64,000 bases of DNA from Scatophagus argus (taxonomy: Eukaryota > Chordata > Actinopteri > Scatophagidae): NCBI RefSeq assembly GCF_020382885.2, contig NC_058508.1:2782055-2846054 (forward strand), read 5' to 3'. The notes beneath the pieces are model-generated. The model saw only the letters and a program-made list of their open reading frames with translations, made no database searches and had not been told where the DNA came from. Shown here piece by piece: positions 1 to 11,060 of the stretch (the stretch's first letter is position 1; each line of letters begins with the position of its first letter). The position numbers and the translations under genes are program-made.

Positions 1-659
1 CCTGTGTTCTGTGAGAAACTGTTTTACCACGAGTGCCTATGATGAGAACACAGATGATATAACCACTTCAGTTTCCGGTCTGTAAATCCCACAAAGTAGT
101 CTGTTCAGGGAGCAATTTAGGTTACTCATCCCCTCATCGCTTTTGTCACACTGTCTTATGTTTGTGTCCTTTTTCATATAATATAGGCCGATGGGAAAAA
201 CAATCAGCAGTTCTGCCATTGTCATTAGGAGTTGTAATTACAGTTCGAAAAATATGCACTCTTTGTCTCTCCACCATTTATCCTGTGAGTTTTTCTGGTC
301 AAATGGATAAAAAGGGCAATGACAGCTGCAGCCTGCTCAAAAACATCGTCACTTAGCTGCAGATCAGATCAGATCAAATTTACTGCCTCAGTAGTGGTTA
401 AAAGCAGAAAAGAAAACTCAGTGTTGGTACAGTTTCAGCAAGTATTTTATAGGACTCACCAGCCAACAGACTGATTGACTTTTCTGTCCAAAACCTCTTA
501 AATCCTCTGCATCATTTACAGGGCTGCTACACTCTGTGGGGCCTATTAGATCACATAACAACTACAAGGCATGAACAAACGGAGAGACACATGGATTTAA
601 GCAAAAATATATGCAGGCATGCACTCAGTTTATCTCGCTGCCAATTTTCTCTCTGTCTT

Positions 660-683
660 GCACACACACGCACACACACATGC

Positions 684-717
<34 letters not shown>
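660..717. repeat. (CA)n microsatellite, imperfect
   Basis: A run of CA dinucleotides broken by a few CG and TG units. The open frame reading through it (His-Thr repeats) is an artefact of the repeat. Confidence 0.95.
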
Positions 718-721
<4 letters not shown>

Positions 722-1232
722 ATTTCAATCTTTTAATGTGTTTATTGTTTCAGTAGAAGATTTGTGTTTTGATTGTAAAACTCCATCAGACCACAGAGAA
801 CTGCTACAACTAATCAGTGGTATCACACTAATATGACTCAAGTCAGAGAGGATATTTTATTCTACAGAGTGAACATGACAGATTTATTATAAAAGTGACA
901 TTTAAAGGTATTATTCTTTCTTTATCTGGATTTCGATCAAAGTGCATCTTACCATTTACAGTAAGTTACAGTATTCTGCCGTACATTTAAGTAAATGGAA
1001 ACATAAAAAAATTAATCTTTTGGAGAAAACAGAAACATCTGAACTCCTCACAGTGAAGGTTGAAAAATTTTTGTCACACAAATATTTTATAGAAATGTGA
1101 AAATATGCCTACATTAATTGCAATTAAAGGGAGAACATACATACATTTATACATACATACATGCTTGATCAGTAACAAACCATCCGGGTTCTCCTCAAAG
1201 ATTTGTGCTGCTGCATTAGTTTACACATAGTA

Positions 1233-1372
1233 GCTATTCAATTCAATTCAATTCAATTCAGTTTATTTATAGCCAATTCACAACAAAAGTTATCTCATGA
1301 CACTTTCTAATTTGAGCAGGTCTAGACCAAACTCTTTAATTAAATTGTAAGTAGAGAGAGCCCAACATTCCT
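1233..1372 (+). repeat. Interspersed repeat A, 5' part
   Basis: Starts with a tandem of ATTCA units, then a segment including TTATCTCATGACACTTTC and GAGCAGGTCTAGACCAAACT. The same segment recurs at 56316-56560 (same orientation) and 48341-48572 (opposite orientation), so it is a dispersed repeat. This copy stops after about 140 bases. From memory it is a very common percomorph repeat of MITE or SINE type; the class is not certain. Confidence 0.8.
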
Positions 1373-3680
1373 AGCTATGAAGTGACTCATGTAGACTGTT
1401 AGATACCATAATCATTGTTTTTATCATTGCAAGAAATACTGAAGTTCTACAGTAAAGTAAATGCAGGGCCAAAGGAAAGAGGTGTCTGACAGGACTGTGG
1501 TGTAAAATATTGCAGTGTGTTACAATATAGCAGGCTCTTGGCCTGAGACTTAGTTTTTTCTTTGACTCGTTTGTTTTGCGGTGGGGTGGATCTTTGTTTA
1601 GGTGGCACATTGCTTTTCTTTCACGCCTGTACTACTATCTGCTTCTCCACAATGATGGCGTGTTAGCTACCATCTACTGTAGGTAATATGGCAAAGTAAC
1701 TCACCCAACTCCGCTTCAAAAAATCCAAACTAAACTTTGAAAGTGATCATTCTGGAGCACTCCTGAGTTGGTCAATATGAACACATCAGCAGACTAAGTG
1801 GTAACACTGTCTTTGTTCATCCCTCACAGCTAGATACACCATTGTGTAGTCCTCCAGTGACGTCCTCCATTTTTCAGACTACCTTTTGATGTCTTAAGTG
1901 AATTTATGTTTGTAGGTGTGGGTGTAGCTGAGGTTGTGGTTTGCATTATATTCTGGTCCACAGCAGCTGTTGTTGTTAAATTAACTGATGTCTGTGGAGG
2001 GAGATTAAAAGAACTAAGTAAGTTCTGTGCTTGAAAAAAATTATGGTGCAGACCAAACAACCACATCTTTAAGCAAAACCTGTGCAGCCCCAGCAGAGCC
2101 AGTCCAAAAAACAAAATGGACTAACCCCAGGATTTCTTGAGAGCAGATATTTGTGTTTAGCATAAATTCAAGAGCTAAAACACCATTAAATCTATCTGGT
2201 CATGAACAGTCAAGAATAAAGCAATCTTTTAAAGCTACTTATTTATTTATTTATGGAATTATTTTGTAACTGTAGTAACATGTATGAACATCACTTTGTG
2301 AGTAGTATTTTCCTTTATCTCATCATGAAACTAACATTGAGTTGAGTTCTTGACTAAAAATGATCATAATCAGTTATCTGAGTAAATAAATAAATAAACC
2401 CAATAAAATGCATCATCATCCACTCGCAGAGTTTCAGGTCTGTCATTGTGATTATGAAGTACTGACTTTGGTACTGTGATTACTGTTTCCCTCTACATAC
2501 ATTGAGCAATTGTTGTATTACATTAATACAATAAAGGCTCTTTATTAATTAATTTAATATGATCAAACCAAATATGAACTACAGTTCATTACTTCACATG
2601 TCCTGTAAAACATCACCTTCATTCTTTTGGTAGTGTGAGTGCAAATGATGTCTGTTCAGTTTCAGTCATCAGACAGAATGGACAAAACCTGAACAAATAG
2701 ATTCTTTCAACCATTAATGTACTGTCAGAGCCGATGACATATGTTCCACCCACACTTTCTCATAACTAACCCCATGCTTTCTTCCCTATGAACAACTGCT
2801 TTAGAATGTAAAGTAGCTAATACTCCTCCATAAGAAATTTCAGTGTTTGAAATCATCATAAAGACTATTGTGAAATGAACTCTTTACATATAGAAACATC
2901 TGTTAGACAAGTGTGGAGAGAAGTCAAAACTATCTCAAATTCTCAACAGTCACGTGTCCCTTCCATTAATTATAATATATCTTATTTTTAATCAGTATAT
3001 GTGCATCTTCTCAGGGTGGTTTCACAGTGAAGTTGCCAGGTTAGCATACCTATGCCTTAACAAAAACCAGTGGTCAGTGACTGAATCTGGCATCCCGTGC
3101 CATAACTGGAGACACTACACAGAAGGTCTGAGCAGATGGAAAAATTTTTGTTCATCAGGAAATAGCATCAAAACATATTTCAAACTAAAATTACAACATT
3201 TCTGATAATGAACTGATTCAACAAACAAGAGCTTTAGAGGGAGTGTTTTTAAACTTCCGACAGAGCCAGGCTAGCTGTCTTTATGCTAAGCTAAGCACAT
3301 CATGACTCCATGCCTGTACTGATTTCTTCTCATGTGTTGCTGAATGCTAGTTAAAACTTTAAAGTTGTACAAATAAATAAAAGCAGTAGTCTTTTTAGAG
3401 TTACAGCAGACTAAACAATAGAAACCAACTTCAAAACCATATAATGTACATTAAATCTTCACTTGGTGCAATTGTAATTTTACAGAGAGTGACTTCACTG
3501 ACTCTGAAGATCAAACTATTCTGCACAGCTGGCATTGTGAATTTCGAACAAAAGCAACAAAAAATTAAACTATACACTATTTTCTGAGACGTGTTCCACA
3601 GTGTATGTTTTTAATCCCCTTTCTAAAGACAAAGCGTAATTATTCCTAAAAAGTAACTATTTTAGAGTCATTGAAAAACT

Positions 3681-4095
3681 TTTAAAGGGATAGTTCACCC
3701 CAAAATCCAAACACATACTTTTTTTTCTTACTTGCAGTGCTTTTCATTCATCTCAGTTGTTTTAGTGTGAGTTGCAGAGTTTGGGAGATATTGGTTGTAC
3801 AGATGTCTTCCCTGCAATAAAATTGAACTAGATGGCACTCAAAGGATGTAGAAATTAATGTTGTCCCTTGATGTTAGTTAGCTAGGTTAGCTTTGTTACC
3901 TAGCCTTCCATGAGTTTTTCAAATGCATTTTTTGGGATCTTTGAGCACTTCCAATTCCATTATACTGGAATGAGAGCAGACATCTCTACTGCCAATATAT
4001 CTTGCCACACTCACCAAAACAGTCTACACAGAAACATAGCCATGCATGAATGAGGAAAACATATTTTTAAATTTTTGAAAGGACCCTTAAATTAG
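3681..4095 (+). repeat. Interspersed repeat B, copy 1
   Basis: Begins with AAAGGGATAGTTCACCCCAA and is matched by a second copy at about 13835-14160, with similar downstream text (TTGTAGAGA/TTGTACAGA blocks). The GGATAGTTCACCC start is typical of an abundant non-autonomous element of fish genomes. The right edge is approximate. Confidence 0.7.
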
Positions 4096-4523
4096 TCACT
4101 TAACACCAGGCTGAAAAACATTTTTAGGATGCAGCATGCACCATATGAAACTGCATTTGGCAAATTTGTACAGCTTGCTACTGAAAAGGTTTGTATTCAT
4201 TCATACCTTCCAATACATTGCAAATATTTGTCACCTTATATACATTTGCTGCTGGCTAAAGAGCAACATCAAGTGATTGTTTTAGATAAAAAAAACTCTG
4301 AATTGCATGTTTTTGGTTCCTGTTTTGAGGGGCTTGTGAGTCTCGTCTGTTATTGAGAGTTATGCAGTGGCTAGTGGAACTCTTGAGTGGATTGCTGTTG
4401 TGACTTGGCGTGCTCCACCTTGTAAATAGTGTTACTTGAAGTCACAGTGAATGTACTGCTACTTTTCCTTCCAGCAGCTTATTTGACAGCAGTTTGACAG
4501 GCTTGGAGATTATCCATCTGTTG

Positions 4524-7500
4524 TTACACCATCTCTTCCCTCCGATCCAGACCAGCAGGCTGGATGTTGGATTTGGGACTACGTGGCTGGCTCAGTCCCA
4601 GTGGCTCCCCTCTGGTTTTGAGCAGTTGTTCTGGCCCCCAGTGCAGGCACAGGGGGCAGGGACATGATGCGGGATGGTGCAGGATGCCAGTGGAGGGGTA
4701 GAGGGCTGCTGTGGTTGGAGGCAGCCCCCCTGGTCTACTGTGGTACTGGGAGAGTCGGAGTGCATCCAGGGTTCTCATTGGTCCGCTGTAGCGACTGTGA
4801 GCTGGGGATACTGGTGAGGAGAGAGCCATGGGGTAGTGGTGGTGAAGGGGAAGGTGTGGGAGGTGGGGCGGGATGAAGGGATATGGCAAGGTGGAGGAAG
4901 GAGAGGCACGGCCCATAAGGAGCGCCCCCAGTGGGTCGACAAGAGGGTGAGGCCAGGGCAAGGAGTGTCTCTGCCGTTTGTCCTTCATCCTTCTGTTCTG
5001 AAACCACACCTGGACAGAAGAAAGGAAGGAGGAAAGAAGTAAAGGAAGGACCAGGAAAACGAACAGGATAAGGAGAAAAGGAAGAGAAGTAGGAAGAAGG
5101 GAAACAATGATGACAGCGTTGACAGAGTTGGATAATAGCAGGAAAAGACGGCGAGCAAGGATTTGTTGTAAAAAGAAAAGATGGATGACAAGAGAGGGAG
5201 ACAGTGGTGAAGAGATGCAGGAGAAAAAGGCACAGAAGACATGACAGAGTGGAAAAAAAAAATAAAAACAAGTTAATCATTGGATCATTGGAGACAAGGT
5301 ACTGAGGCACACGAGATCTATAACACCAACTGAACTGCTTCAGTTAGAGGCCCCAGCAGGACAGGACAATATGACATTCTATTTAAAGCAGAAATACTGA
5401 CAACAGTGGACAATTAAGTATCAGAGATACAGACAGGAAATAAAGCGATGCTGATAAACTTCACAGGTTTTCAAACTAAGAGGGGTTTTAAAGTGACTGT
5501 GAGATGATACAAATATTTTTTAATTTATTTTGATTTGCACTTTCAGGCCATATCTCTTATCTCTTATCTCCATCACCAATAAATAAACCATGAATTCACT
5601 TAAAAGTCATAGAAAAAGGTGTTCAGAAATAATTAAGTTCTCTTCAATAACAAAACCCACTCTTAATTGTGTGGACAATGCAAACGGGAAGTGCTAGTGG
5701 CTAATTCAGCAAACTTTAAGCAACGCCAGTTTGCCAAAATGTAAACATACATAAGCTGCCAAGTTGTCTGTTTGTCTGTCCAGTCCTCAACTATTTTACC
5801 AGCTCACAGAATCTCCCGGAAGGCAGTTCTTCTAAAACGTCAGGTGGCAACGTTTACAAGGCCTCGCCTCGCATTCCTGCTCTTTCATAAAAGACCCTCC
5901 AGTGGTTGGCAGAAAGGTGGGCGCATTTACTGCGTACTAAAGCCGATGCACAGGGACAGTGGGCCTCTACGTCAAAATGTTCGAAACTGCTAAACCTGTC
6001 ACTACTCAATCTACCATGCTGACTGAAATGACGAGTTAAGAGGAGAGATGATGAGAACCTCATGGGAAATGTCACAGGGGTGTTGTTGTTTTTGGTGAGT
6101 AGTTGTGTTCGCTTCCTGTTTTGACCTGCAAGGTTTCATTAGTTTTTTTGGCTACTGTCTAAAGCAGAGTCTGTGAACAAATGAGATTCGCTAACAGAGT
6201 ATCATAAAGCCTGTAAATCAGTTAAGGAGGGAGTAAGTGTGTGTTTAGGTAAACAGTGCACACTGACTAAATTAATTTCAGACTTTAAAACTATTCTTTA
6301 GTCATTGCTTGATGAACCTGCATCAGAGCTGCTGAGCCCTATTCTCTGGGGTGTCAGTAGGGGCCCCAGTGGCTCCTGGCGCTCTCTGAGCTGCAGTACG
6401 TCCTCTGATGGTTTGGTCAGATGCAAACATCTCCATGTTGCTGCATGATAAAAGCAGCCTTAATAGGCCCGCTTCAGCCGTCAGAGAGGCTGAGTATAGA
6501 TGTGATTTCGCCCTCATTCGCCTCACTGACTGCACGGCTGGTTCATCACAACACCTTTATCGTTGTCTCCGGTAAGTTGAGCGCCGTGGCCAGCTCGCAG
6601 CGGCGGGGCCTGGAGACGTAGCTCTCCTTGCCGTACTCTTGCTCCAACCGGGACAGCTGCTCGCGCGTGAACGCCGTCCGGTGCCTCCGGCTTTGGTCTA
6701 GCAGGGTGCTGCGCGGGCACGACTCCGCCTGCTCCTCTCCGTCGGGACCATGCATGGCGGCGGCGGCGGCCACCGGCGTCTGTTTGCCCTCTGACACTGC
6801 AATGAAGCACACAGCAGCACGAGCTTAAAGGCACGTGGGACGCTTTTACAGTATAGCCTAATATAAGGGTCACCAGACAGATGCTGCACTTTTGATAAAG
6901 CTGGCCAAAGGTGTCAGAGTGGGAAAGGTTCTTGCCGGCCCTGCCATAGATTGCAACATTGTCACAAAGTTTGAAAGGCTTACAGATTTAGCATTTGAAG
7001 TTCACTTCTAATCTAATCTAAGCTCAAATTTAACACATCTTTTCACACGATGTTGTGAGAATTGCTTGTAAGTTGATTTTGAAATGATGACACGATCTGA
7101 TTAAATCCAGTAGACATACATGGTATCTGTGATTGGTATAGACAGGACTTCTTTAGGCAGTATTCTCCCAAATCAAAGCAAATAAATTAATTCAGAGTTT
7201 TGGAAGCGTAAGAGCTCTACATAACATACTGTGGGCTGAGCGACTTTTTGTCAAACAAAATGAATCTATATTTGTTCTATGTAGCTATGGCTCATAGAAC
7301 TGAGCAAACGTGGAACGGTTCTCTGTTTTCTCTTTTAACAAGGATTTCATTTCCGTGTTTTGTGACCATTAATAAGGCCAGAAGAAAAGAGGAAAAGCGC
7401 TACAAGATTAACTAAGTTTATCATATGAACATTTTGTATTTAGGCAATTATTATTTACTTTTTTCATAGGAATGAAACATTATTTGCAGCCTAAATTCCT

Positions 7501-7606
7501 CTTCCTGTTTGTTTACAGGGGAAAAACAGGAGAAATAAATACATCATTGTGTCTCAGTGATGAACAAAGTTTGCTCAAATGTCCGCTTTTACGTTTACTT
7601 ACGCAT
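4524..7606 (-). CDS. eve1: Even-skipped-type homeobox transcription factor, eve1
   Basis: Nuclear DNA-binding transcription factor of the Evx/eve family. The model joins 7606-7603 (ATG plus one base), 6796-6555 and 5009-4524, giving 243 residues. The homeodomain is at residues 37-96. It carries [17 protein letters not shown] and [13 protein letters not shown], all typical of Eve, with Q50 and N51 present. The intron at homeodomain position 46/47 (K46|V47) is the family's usual site. The C-terminal part keeps LPYPF, an [10 protein letters not shown] block, a Cys-Pro-Cys patch and the end LDRREEMV, which parallels the LDQREEV end of Evx1. Odd points are Y20-G21 where Evx1/2 have F20-Y21, a very short N-terminus and a shortened C-terminus. 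The start is the only in-frame ATG before a perfect GTAAGT donor at 7602-7597; the acceptor ends at 6797. If that exon is wrong, Met16 in exon 2 is the alternative. The second intron uses a weak GTGTTG donor and a strong pyrimidine-rich acceptor. eve1 rather than evx1/evx2 is inferred from the hoxb13a neighbour and the divergence. Confidence 0.87.
5010..5250 (-). other. Long polypyrimidine stretch before the eve1 exon 3 acceptor
   Basis: On the eve1 sense strand the last 240 bases of the second intron are dominated by C and T, ending in TTCTGTCCAG at the exon. This is far longer than a normal polypyrimidine tract. It produces several spurious Leu/Ser/Phe-rich open frames on the minus strand. 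Confidence 0.7.
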
Positions 7607-7659
7607 CAGGCTGTTTCTGTGACAGACGTGTAAAAATGGAATAATCCTGCCTTTGTCTC

Positions 7660-7960
7660 TTTTCCACTGTAGGATCTTCGGGTCAAACGTGCCGCTCCGC
7701 TCCGCTTCAGAGAGGCCGCTGAAGATACAAGCTGCAGTCTGACAAAAACTTATCTCCTTGTCACTCTCTCACACACACACACTTCATCCGAGGTGTTTTT
7801 GTCCCAAAGCCCCCCCCCCCTCCTCCTCCCTCCCTACTGTCTGCGTTCCCCGGGGCTGCTCTCCTCTGCTGCTGTGCCCCAATCCTAGGCGCTCTAGACT
7901 GGCCGTGGTGTGCGCGTCGGCCCGGCGCGGCGCCGCGGCCCAGAGAGGTGTTAAAGGTGT
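7660..7960 (-). promoter_or_regulatory. Likely eve1 promoter and 5' UTR, CpG-rich
   Basis: Directly upstream of the proposed first exon of eve1. GC content rises sharply at 7837-7950, with dense CpG (for example GGCGCGGCGCCGCGG in the plus reading) inside an otherwise AT-rich region. A CCAAT-type box (GGATTGGGG on the minus strand) lies at about 7880. The transcription start cannot be fixed from sequence alone. The interval also contains a C11 run and a short CA repeat. Confidence 0.5.
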
Positions 7961-10145
7961 TTAGGGATAAAGCCTTTGGTCTCCGTCTCGGCCTTTGTAC
8001 TTTTGTTATGGAGAATTAAAGACGCACAGGCAGAGACAGCAGCCAGACCCTCATTGTTCTCCGCCGTTTGATGTTCGCGGGTTTGGAAGTAAATCATTAC
8101 AGACCTAATGGCTCCAAATTGGCCGAGGTGGAGCACGGTGGAGATGAATAATATTATGTCTATATCTGTAGGTATGATAACCGACTTGTAGCTATTTTAA
8201 ACTATTGGGGTTTTTTGTTTGTTTGTTTGTTTGATTTTTCAAATACAGTTTTAGGAATTTCTTCACAATAGGTTTTTCTGAGGCATTTCTGAATTTACCA
8301 TTTTCTTGATAGTAGCCTATTGGAAAGGTTTCATACATTTCTGAGTATTAATGAAGGTGATTAGTCTTTAGAAATAGGCCTGCTTTTCTTTTTTTCGACG
8401 GTTCAGTAGGCTGTAATAACGTGGGCTATGTATTTTATCCCTGAGATATTAAAATAAGTAAACTAAGTATTTTATTTTGAAGTAAAACTTTAAGATGTTC
8501 TGTAATAAAGCAAACAACCTTGGTTTGATTATTTCACTGTATGTGCGTTTAGGGAATCTTTTGTTTTGATCAAACGGTGACATAATAACTACTTATGACA
8601 GTAATAGTCGACAGGGCAGATTAATTGAGCTTTACGTAGCGTAATATCAGTAGAGTATCAATCAAAACGCTATCCTCTAAGTGTATAGCCTTGCCTCCAC
8701 CGCAGAAGATGACCCTTGAACAACTAGTGTTTTTGGAGCTTATTATGGCTATAATCTACGTTGATTGTTAATCCAGCGGCCAGATGATGATAAAGAGGAC
8801 AGGCGGAGGACAGAGACAGACAGACGCCAGGTAGGGTGGAGTCACTGTTACATGCAGGAAATTTATCATTATAAAAACACTCAGGTACTATAAAAGAATC
8901 ACATTCAGTTATACACGAACTGTTCTGTAGAGTGGTAGAAACACAAATGTTATTTCATGTGTATGTATAGAGCTATATCTATCTCTCAAGCATTTTAAAA
9001 GTTTGAATTGTGGATTGTGTGTTTCTGTGTACTTTCAGTGTCGTGTTAACATTACTTCCTCCTGTTTGGAGTCCTGCAGACCCCACCGTTCTCCGCACAA
9101 TTATATTATAATATTATATATCATAATCTGTCAAGTCTATAGTTCTCTTCTCTTTTCAGCTTATTAAGACCCAATATGTAGAAAAGTGTTAAAGAGGTAA
9201 TCCTTCTCTTGGTGGCAAAACCATAAATATGAAATAAATAAATAATTCTGAAAATATAAATATGAAATGATCATAAATCCTTGTATTACATAAAATAAGA
9301 AAATGTGTATTATTTTATGTGATATATGGGCTGTGCATAAGCAAGTATAAAATGTATTCCTTTTGTTTGCCAAAAAGTCATTGAGTGGTACATAAATGTA
9401 CACTATCCTACAGTGTGATGTACATGTCGTACTTGCACAATTGATGTTTGGGGTCATTTCAACCCTAGAGAGATTTAACTCCATGTTACAACACTTATGA
9501 AGAAACTGTCACAAGGTAAACTTTAATATTTAGAAGCAGTAGTACTGTGCATACGGTCCTGTGGGCACTAATGACTGTAGAGCATTTTGAATATCTATTT
9601 GAGTTAACCAGATTTTACAGCTGGAGACATGAAAACCCCACACAGAAGTAAGCCTCATAAGTCAGCTACTGAAACATCAGACATGTCATCAGTTCAAAAT
9701 CAAGTTACAGGCAATAAAAATCTGAAAAAAGTCAGGAAGTATGTTACTTCAAGTCAGTGTTATTTATATACCACGATTCACACCCGAGGCAGTATAGTCT
9801 TTCACAAAGCTTTACATAACGTCTCTACAAATGGCACACTATCGCAGAAGATAACATATGCAATGGACACAAAGAACGGCCTGTCCTTCCAGGTTCTGAA
9901 TCAGTGTAGGACCAATGCCAATTGTCACTTGTGTCAAATGAGGCACTGAAATCCAGGAGACTTAGAGGAGCTTAAAGAGTGGAACTGGTGTTCCAATCAT
10001 TAAGCATTGTACTTTGATAAGGTGGGAGAATAACAACAGGCAACATAACAAGGCTAACAAGAGCCTACAGCTATGCTAGTTCCGCGGGGCTGTGCTTGAT
10101 ATAAATACATGAACATGCTAACATGCTGACAATGACGGTGGCAGC
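7961..10145. other. Non-coding DNA upstream of eve1
   Basis: No coding potential seen. The stretch at 8690-8810 is non-repetitive, with several homeodomain-type TAAT/ATTA cores and a TGATTGTTAAT block, so it could be a conserved element; this is a guess. The rest is AT-rich with no recognisable repeat. Confidence 0.45.
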
Positions 10146-11060
10146 ATGTTGATGTTTAACAGTGTTTCACCATGTGGACCCACCATCTGGAAGGACAGGC
10201 TGTGGGGTTGGGTGCAAAGGTGGGGACCTAGATATGACTCCTGGCATCACAGCCTAATACAAGGGATGTGGAATGTAACCTCTCTGGAGGGGAAGGAACT
10301 GGAGCTGGTGCTGGAAGTGGAGAGGTACCAGGATAAAGTTGGGTTCACTTCTATGCTCAGCACAGATTGTCTAACCAAACTCCCGCGGAGAGGAACCGGA
10401 CAGGTGTGAGGACGTTCACAAGCCCCTGATTGAGTGTTGCTGTGTTGGAGCTCTACCCAGAGAATGAGAGGACTGCCTCTATGCTACTGCATGTTCCCGA
10501 GGGGATGGCTCTGACTGTTGTGTGTGCTCAGGCACCAAACAGCAGCTAACATACCTCGGCTTCTTGGAGTTTCTGGGTGGCACCCCTACAGAAAGGGCTC
10601 CATGTAGGGATTCTAGAGTTTTTCTATATTGTTGAGTGGTGAGAAAAAACACCTTGAAGAGCTCTGTAACCTGACTATCATGTCCTCTATGGAGGAGAAA
10701 GAGTATGAAGATGCAGGGGAAGAGTTGCTCATATCCCTGGAAGAGGTTGCTGAAATATTCAGGAAGCTCCAAACAGATGTGGAGATACATTTTCCAGTCT
10801 GGATCGAAACAGTGGACCAAGTAACCGATAGGCTCACATTGCATTAGCTATAGAGTCCTATATTAAGCATGACTAAAAATTTAATCATCACAAGTTAACA
10901 CAGCGTGTGATGAGATATTCTGCTAAATGCAGAAGTGGTCCTGGATGTGTTGCATGTAACTGGATGTCTCGATACGTGTGCAGCCTGTTACAGACGCTCC
11001 CGATTTCAAGAATTTCCCTTCAGGGATAAATAAAGGAATTCTGATTCTGATTCTGATTTT
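10146..11060 (+). mobile_element. LINE retrotransposon fragment, internally deleted
   Basis: The open frame at 10146-10409 contains WNVTSLEGKELELVLEVERY, the start of the endonuclease domain of a common fish LINE family (close to the NVTSL-GGKEPELV consensus as I remember it). Downstream text at 10430-10640 resembles later endonuclease regions (GGGCTCCATGTAGGGATTCT, in the place of the gene-typical GDFNAH region) but is interrupted by stops. The reverse transcriptase is missing. The copy ends with a typical LINE 3' tail: AATTTCCCTTCAGGGATAAA followed by ATTCTG repeats at 11005-11058. It is a dead copy with a large internal deletion, or two adjacent fragments. Confidence 0.75.

Larger units (their letters stand above)
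1..4523. other. Gene-free flank downstream of eve1
   Basis: No open frame here resembles a known protein; all are short, AT-rich and without homology I recognise. The stretch holds a (CA)n microsatellite and two interspersed repeats listed separately. The 3' untranslated region of eve1 should lie in the right-hand part, reading leftwards from 4523. I saw no canonical AATAAA on the minus strand close to the stop codon. A variant ATTAAA occurs at about 3610-3615 (minus strand) but is too far away and too common to assign. Confidence 0.6.

Noticed and set aside
7603..7770. Longer eve1 exon 1 reading upstream of the ATG at 7606
   Set aside because: The frame stays open for about 50 codons before a TGA but has no other ATG and no Evx-like sequence, so it is treated as 5' UTR.
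10479..10844. 121-codon minus-strand open frame
   Set aside because: It is the antisense shadow of the LINE fragment on the plus strand.
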